Assembly: GCF_030813505.1 (NCBI RefSeq)
Contig: NZ_JAUSUE010000012.1
DNA length: 64,000 bases
Origin: Pectinatus haikarae
GTDB taxonomy: Bacteria > Bacillota > Negativicutes > Selenomonadales > Selenomonadaceae
Direction: 5' to 3' (one strand)
In this document: one piece after another, positions 60,125 through 64,000 of the stretch
Layout of the letters: the number at the start of each line of letters is the position of its first letter
How positions within the stretch are numbered: the stretch's first letter is position 1
The notes under the pieces: model-generated
Told to the model about the DNA's origin: nothing
The model's input: the letters and a program-made list of their open reading frames with translations, nothing else
The model's database searches: none
Position numbers and translations under genes: made by a program

Positions 60125-61084
60125 TTACGCCTTATCGATTATCCCTATTCCTTTACATTTATCGCATGTGCATAATGGTTTATTTATCTTTTTCATCAAT
60201 TCCGTTAACCACAGGTCAACTTTTTCTTTTAGCTCTTTTTCACTGTTAGCAGTCAACCCTTCAATAATTGAGTATCCACTATAATGATTAATATCGTCTG
60301 TCATCTCAAATATTGTTGACTCTTTATGTTTAGCTACTCTGAAATGTACTTTTTCTCTTTCTTTTTTAGTTCTGGCAAATATATAGTGATAGCTTAATGT
60401 TTCTGGTTCATATAACGGAATTATCTTTTTGACTGTAAAACAAAAATCATAGTCAGAAGTTATTGATGCTTGTTCTTTATCTATATGTTCCCTAACATAT
60501 TGTCTTGTGATATCATACATCTGCTTAGATGTTAATCGGCACGGGTATTCTGTTAAGAGCACTTGGGGTATCATTATTTCATCTATAAGCTGATGGTGTA
60601 CATCTGCACTTGTAATATGATAGGGCTTATCCCCAAAATTTATTTCATGGATACCCACAAAATCAAATGGCACTTCATGGAAATTCTCAACTTCTAAAAC
60701 TGTTTCAATTTCTACATCAACCTTTTGCTGGCTAGTGATAGTATCCTTTTTAAATTCATACAATGAGTCAATCACATCCTCATCGTAATCATTTTTATTT
60801 GCACAAAGTATTACTGCTGGTAAACTATCTGTAATATATTTTTTATCTTTTATTTCATATCGCTTATTTATGGTCTCAACGCACTCCACAGTAATGGTTT
60901 CAGGGTATTTTTCTATGCGAAACCAATGTTTTGCCCAAGTTTGGGTACACTTTTTATCGTCAAATAGCCAATTTACAAATGCCGAATGGTGATAATTATA
61001 ATCATAACTATCTTTTTTATTAGTGTACAAATCCGATATAAAACAGCATTTGTCTGTCTTAATTAACATTATTTTATTTTTCAT
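60125..61084 (-). CDS. Phage early protein of unknown function
   Basis: 319 residues from ATG 61084 (GAGAGGTGCGAG upstream). Acidic with many aromatic residues. The C-terminal end C-T-C-D-K-C-K-G-I-G is a small cysteine knuckle that could bind zinc. No catalytic motif was recognised. The ATG overlaps the stop of the 58-residue gene upstream (TGATG). Confidence 0.65.
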   Translation of the reverse strand: MKNKIMLIKTDKCCFISDLYTNKKDSYDYNYHHSAFVNWLFDDKKCTQTWAKHWFRIEKYPETITVECVETINKRYEIKDKKYITDSLPAVILCANKNDYDEDVIDSLYEFKKDTITSQQKVDVEIETVLEVENFHEVPFDFVGIHEINFGDKPYHITSADVHHQLIDEIMIPQVLLTEYPCRLTSKQMYDITRQYVREHIDKEQASITSDYDFCFTVKKIIPLYEPETLSYHYIFARTKKEREKVHFRVAKHKESTIFEMTDDINHYSGYSIIEGLTANSEKELKEKVDLWLTELMKKINKPLCTCDKCKGIGIIDKA

Positions 61085-61260
61085 CACTCGCACCTCTCAA
61101 ATTTAGCCTGTATGAAGCTTTTATATGCTATAGGTAATCTTGGCAGCATTTTTCTTTTAAACTCATCAGATGTCAACTTTCTGCGCATAGCTGCTGCCTG
61201 ACGATAAGGGTTGCTGTCTATGCTGCGTCCTACGTTTTTTATTGCAAGTCCCTGTTTCAT
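61084..61260 (-). CDS. 58-residue basic phage protein
   Basis: The frame starts K-Q-G-L-A-I-K-N-V-G-R and continues A-A-A-M-R-R-K-L-T-S-D-E. It overlaps both neighbours (ATGA upstream, TGATG downstream), strong evidence of translation in the early operon. Basic and helical; no family recognised. Confidence 0.6.
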   Translation of the reverse strand: MKQGLAIKNVGRSIDSNPYRQAAAMRRKLTSDEFKRKMLPRLPIAYKSFIQAKFERCE

Positions 61261-61415
61261 TCATTATTCTCTACTTTCTCTATAACATAAAATTTAAAAT
61301 CACACTCATCGCATTTACCCGCATCATCACCTGACCATTCATATATTTTTGTGCCACATTTAGGGCAATATCGTGTGTTTTCTTTATCAGAAAGTCCCGC
61401 TACAAATACTTCCAT
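61257..61415 (-). CDS. 52-residue zinc-ribbon phage protein
   Basis: Two knuckles, Y-C-P-K-C-G and K-C-D-E-C-D, about 18 residues apart form a zinc ribbon. CGAGGAGAG precedes the ATG, which lies at the end of the 61418 gene. It may bind nucleic acid or another replication protein. Confidence 0.65.
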   Translation of the reverse strand: MEVFVAGLSDKENTRYCPKCGTKIYEWSGDDAGKCDECDFKFYVIEKVENNE

Positions 61416-61417
61416 AT

Positions 61418-61630
61418 TTACTCTCCTCGTTTAAGTTTGTTTTCCTTTATTTTCTCCAGCACAGCTTCCGGAGTGCGCTGTGGCGTATTCGGCGATGGAT
61501 CGCATTCGCTTGTCCGGAAGAAATAGCAGTACCGATGCACGGCATGCGGTCCAAGGGTGTATTTATCCTTACAGGCTGCATTACATGAGCGGCACAGACC
61601 GTTTTTGGCTGTCTCAGTATGCTTTTTCAT
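61418..61630 (-). CDS. 70-residue cysteine-rich phage protein
   Basis: Cysteines in L-C-R-S-C-N-A-A-C, Y-C-Y and S-E-C could hold one zinc ion. The tail is basic (K-E-N-K-L-K-R-G-E). GGAGCTG lies upstream of the ATG. It sits in a string of small early genes between rusA and the 60125 gene. Confidence 0.6.
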   Translation of the reverse strand: MKKHTETAKNGLCRSCNAACKDKYTLGPHAVHRYCYFFRTSECDPSPNTPQRTPEAVLEKIKENKLKRGE

Positions 61631-61640
61631 ATTACAGCTC

Positions 61641-61838
61641 CTATCTGTATATTTTCCCGGTCTGCCGATCGATCAGTATTATCCTGCCAGCCGTGTCAAA
61701 ACCGAATTTGTCCAATGCGGCTCGTGCGGCCTTAAGTGCAGCTTTAAGGCGCTTTGTGTCGTCTTTTTCGATCGTTCTGATTGCCTTGTATGCTGTCTCG
61801 TCCCGGTAGTGTTCATCGTTGTATTTCAGGCTACACAT
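61641..61838 (-). CDS. 65-residue phage early protein
   Basis: The start at 61838 is set by GGAGG; a longer frame to 61877 has no site and overlaps rusA more. The sequence C-S-L-K-Y-N-D-E-H-Y-R-D leads into a basic helix (K-R-L-K-A-A-L-K-A-A-R-A-A-L). No family is recognised. Confidence 0.6.
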   Translation of the reverse strand: MCSLKYNDEHYRDETAYKAIRTIEKDDTKRLKAALKAARAALDKFGFDTAGRIILIDRQTGKIYR

Positions 61839-62352
61839 CGCGTCCTCCGAATAATTCTCCCTGCGCTTTTGCTGCAAGTTGTTTTTTTATAAAAGGATCC
61901 AGCTCATCATCAAGGCTGGTTGCGAGCGGGATTATAATAATTTCCGTACGGGGATTGTCTTTATCGATACCGGAGATGCAGCTGCCGTCCCAGTTTTTTA
62001 TTATCCGGTCATCGCTGAGCAGCCACGGACATACAAGTTGCTTTTTATGGTCTATAACTTTGTACTCGTCGCTCAGAATATCTGCCGTGGCCTGCTCAAG
62101 TCCGACCAGATCGGGCCAGTGCGCGGCACTCTCAAGGTAATAATGCACCTGCATCCGGACGGGTCCGGAAAAGTGTGGCAGACGCATTTTATAGCGCAGC
62201 AGGTTTATTGCTTCACGGCATTGTTTTTCGTATTTCCTGTATGCCTTACTGGGCAGCAGCGCTGCATGGTCTCTCACGATGGTTGAGCTGTTTTTCTTTG
62301 TCGCGGGCTGTCCGTAGAGCGTAAAACCGAATGGGTTCATACTGTTATTCAT
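61831..62352 (-). CDS. rusA: RusA-family Holliday junction resolvase
   Basis: 173 residues. The fold shows F-T-L-Y-G-Q-P-A-T-K-K-N near the start, then the acidic core W-P-D-L-V-G-L-E-Q-A-T-A-D and L-L-S-D-D-R-I-I. The aspartates coordinate magnesium. It cleaves four-way junctions made during phage replication or recombination before packaging. GGAGCGTG precedes the ATG. Confidence 0.9.
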   Translation of the reverse strand: MNNSMNPFGFTLYGQPATKKNSSTIVRDHAALLPSKAYRKYEKQCREAINLLRYKMRLPHFSGPVRMQVHYYLESAAHWPDLVGLEQATADILSDEYKVIDHKKQLVCPWLLSDDRIIKNWDGSCISGIDKDNPRTEIIIIPLATSLDDELDPFIKKQLAAKAQGELFGGRDV

Positions 62353-62355
62353 CGG

Positions 62356-63177
62356 TCACGCTCCTTTTTCCAGTCTGGCGTTGGCGCCTATGCATTTTAG
62401 TCCGTAATCACCAAGCATGGATTTTATCCGGCTGCCTAGTGCTTCGTCAATGTTATTTGTGATATAGGAAAGAGAATATTCGCTCGAAAACAGCGTTGTT
62501 TTATGATTTATATACCTGGTATTTATAATGTCAAACATGATCTGCAGATCCTGCTGTTGAATTTTCCCGTCCTTCATAGCAAATTTAAACAGATCGTCTA
62601 TATATAAATTATTGACGCCGGTCCAGTGTTGTATAGCCTGCGAATACAGCTCAGCATTGCTGTACATGACGGCTTTGATTTTCTGGATTTCGGAGCGGTA
62701 TGAAAAATAATAATGTTCCTCGCTATAATCACATGTAAGAGCTTGGCAGATTGCTATGCATATGTGTGTTTTTCCGGTACCGCTTGCACCGAAAAAGCCT
62801 ATTCCCTGCCCTGCGGCACGGTCTTGAATATATCTTTCGGCTATTTTTTTCATAGATGCATGTTCTCTGGTATCAGTTTTAAATTTTGCGAAGCTGTATT
62901 TAGCGTATTCAGCAAGGCTTATTCCTGATTTTCTCAGGCGTGCCTCTGTCTGAATCTTAGCCAGGCATTTACACGGAGCCTTGCTGAAATTACCATCTGC
63001 ATCGAGCACGGTGACATATCCGGTATCTTCGCATTTTTCACATGTATATTGCGTATCAACAGCAGTTTTTACTTTACCTGCTCTTTTCATACGCTCATAT
63101 GTCTGAACATATGGGTTTATAGTTTCGCCGCCTTTTACAGCAGGCTTGAATTTCATAATCTCACCGATCGACTGCAT
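62356..63177 (-). CDS. DnaC-like helicase loader
   Basis: 273 residues. An N-terminal zinc knuckle (C-E-K-C-E-D-T-G, then C-K-C) precedes an AAA+ domain with Walker A G-A-S-G-T-G-K-T near residue 134 and Walker B Y-I-D-D-L-F. It loads a DnaB helicase at the phage origin, probably the host one. AGGAGTG precedes the ATG. It follows the DnaD-like initiator by ten bases. Confidence 0.93.
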   Translation of the reverse strand: MQSIGEIMKFKPAVKGGETINPYVQTYERMKRAGKVKTAVDTQYTCEKCEDTGYVTVLDADGNFSKAPCKCLAKIQTEARLRKSGISLAEYAKYSFAKFKTDTREHASMKKIAERYIQDRAAGQGIGFFGASGTGKTHICIAICQALTCDYSEEHYYFSYRSEIQKIKAVMYSNAELYSQAIQHWTGVNNLYIDDLFKFAMKDGKIQQQDLQIMFDIINTRYINHKTTLFSSEYSLSYITNNIDEALGSRIKSMLGDYGLKCIGANARLEKGA

Positions 63178-63187
63178 TTAATCACTC

Positions 63188-63898
63188 CTAAAAGTCAATA
63201 TCGTATTTTCGTTTCGGCGTCTCCGGCGGCTTGTCAGGGTAACCTCTGGTATCCCAGTTCCGCAGGATTCCCTCGATGTAGCTTAACGTCCGCTTATTTT
63301 GCCCGACAGCGGTTTCTATTGCCTTTATAACAACGTCAGGACCATATTTAACAATACACTCTGTAAGCCTGCCGACTTCTATTGCACCGCTGACAGGATG
63401 GATATTATTGCTATAGCAGCCATAAACTTTTTGCCTTTCAGCCGGAACGACTACCACGCTGTTTTCTTCATCTGGTTTATCATCTGTGTTTATATCTGGT
63501 TTATTATCTGGTATAGGTCTGCCCATTTGGTCAATTCCATTTTCCTGTTTGGTCAATTCCATTTGACCATTTGGGCAAATGGATTCGCCGTATAAGGAAA
63601 ATGCTTTTGCCGTTAGTGCGTACCATTTTGTCCTGTCATATGAGCTCTTATTATAATTACCGGTTAGGATATAGCCTTCATCTTCAAGCTGAAATAATAT
63701 GCGGCGTATTTGCTTTTCTGTCCAAAAGGAAAATAAGTCAGAAAAAGCTTTTAAACTGTTATATGTCCAATAATTACCATCAAAATAGTTAGCATCGTTA
63801 GCAACGTTTTTTATGATCCAGAAATGTAAATTATGCAACATGATGGCTTTTTCAATCCCAAGATGGCAGGCTATTTCTTTGTTGAATGAATAATCCAT
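63188..63898 (-). CDS. Phage replication initiator with DnaD-like C-domain
   Basis: 236 residues. The N-terminal winged helix (I-E-K-A-I-M-L-H-N-L-H-F-W, then W-T-E-K-Q-I-R-R-I-L-F-Q-L-E-D-E-G-Y) binds DNA in replisome organisers. A linker follows. The C-terminal part Y-I-E-G-I-L-R-N-W-D matches the DnaD/DnaB2 motif. Together with the loader it should open and prime the phage origin, often placed inside this gene's linker. GAGGTAAA precedes the ATG. Bases 63899-64000 contain no gene. Confidence 0.88.
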   Translation of the reverse strand: MDYSFNKEIACHLGIEKAIMLHNLHFWIIKNVANDANYFDGNYWTYNSLKAFSDLFSFWTEKQIRRILFQLEDEGYILTGNYNKSSYDRTKWYALTAKAFSLYGESICPNGQMELTKQENGIDQMGRPIPDNKPDINTDDKPDEENSVVVVPAERQKVYGCYSNNIHPVSGAIEVGRLTECIVKYGPDVVIKAIETAVGQNKRTLSYIEGILRNWDTRGYPDKPPETPKRKYDIDF

Positions 63899-64000
63899 GA
63901 TTTTTTACCTCAAAAAAATTATTAATTATCGCGCGATGATTAAAGTGTAAATCATTTTAGGTTGTAAAAAATGCCCTTTTTTTACATTTTTTGGCCGCGT

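Larger units (their letters stand above)
36350..64000 (-). mobile_element. Temperate siphophage (prophage), left end to beyond the window
   Basis: Contiguous leftward genes cover replication, late regulation, packaging, HK97-type head, lambda-like tail tip, lysis and unknown accessory proteins. The left border is tRNA-Ala(GGC). All structural frames are intact, so the phage could be functional. The integrase, repressor and right att site must lie past 64000. Confidence 0.93.

Overview
The window looks like a chromosome segment of a low-to-mid GC Firmicute. The likeliest group is the Negativicutes (Selenomonas/Pectinatus-like), judged from a single-chain clostridial-type PurL, an alanine T-box leader before an alaR-alaT pair, and a walJ-htrA-rlmH cluster. 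No rRNA or species marker is present, so this placement is an inference.

Positions 1-20,100 hold core genes: the last codons of an unknown gene, dnaB, a DeoR regulator with an orphan PTS IIB-like protein that lacks its cysteine, a DUF554 membrane protein that appears to start at ATT, a C_GCAxxG_C_C protein, purL, the T-box/alaR/alaT unit, a panC-panD-transporter operon read leftward behind a tiny membrane ORF, a DASS anion transporter, a cold-shock gene, walJ-htrA-rlmH, tadA and uspA. Three consensus promoters in this part are each followed within about 25-65 bases by a strong terminator, which predicts very short RNAs or attenuated leaders.

Positions 20,100-29,970 form a sugar-acid catabolic island. 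One operon carries a CtBP-like dehydrogenase, a KDPG aldolase fused to a VOC domain, and KDG kinase. Two FadR-type regulators, a KduD-like SDR, and a Zn-dehydrogenase/MFS/IlvD-Edd dehydratase operon complete it. The dehydratase would form KDG, which KdgK phosphorylates and Eda cleaves. Three promoters carry copies of one operator-like palindrome (core CATCWGATG), so the island looks like one regulon. The 25,900-29,930 operon is visibly more AT-rich than its neighbours and is followed by mobile DNA: a decayed group II intron sitting just after the operon's terminator, and a decayed IS256-type transposase.

Positions 32,135-36,020 hold an aldehyde dehydrogenase, a membrane-anchored protein and an alpha/beta hydrolase. 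Two tRNA-Ala genes (anticodons CGC and GGC) follow.

A temperate siphophage occupies the rest, from the second tRNA-Ala to beyond the right edge. All its genes read leftward. From right to left they are replication (DnaD-like initiator, DnaC loader, RusA, small zinc proteins), a late regulator, two membrane proteins of unknown role, HNH, terminases, portal, ClpP-like protease, HK97 capsid, head-tail connectors, major tail protein, frameshifted tail chaperones, tape measure, lambda-like M/L/K/J tail tip, collar fibre, and lysis genes. Just upstream of the late block lies an array of seven GGTA boxes spaced exactly 11 bp apart, ending at a -10-like hexamer. I read it as an activator array for the late promoter. 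The integrase and right attachment site lie outside the window.
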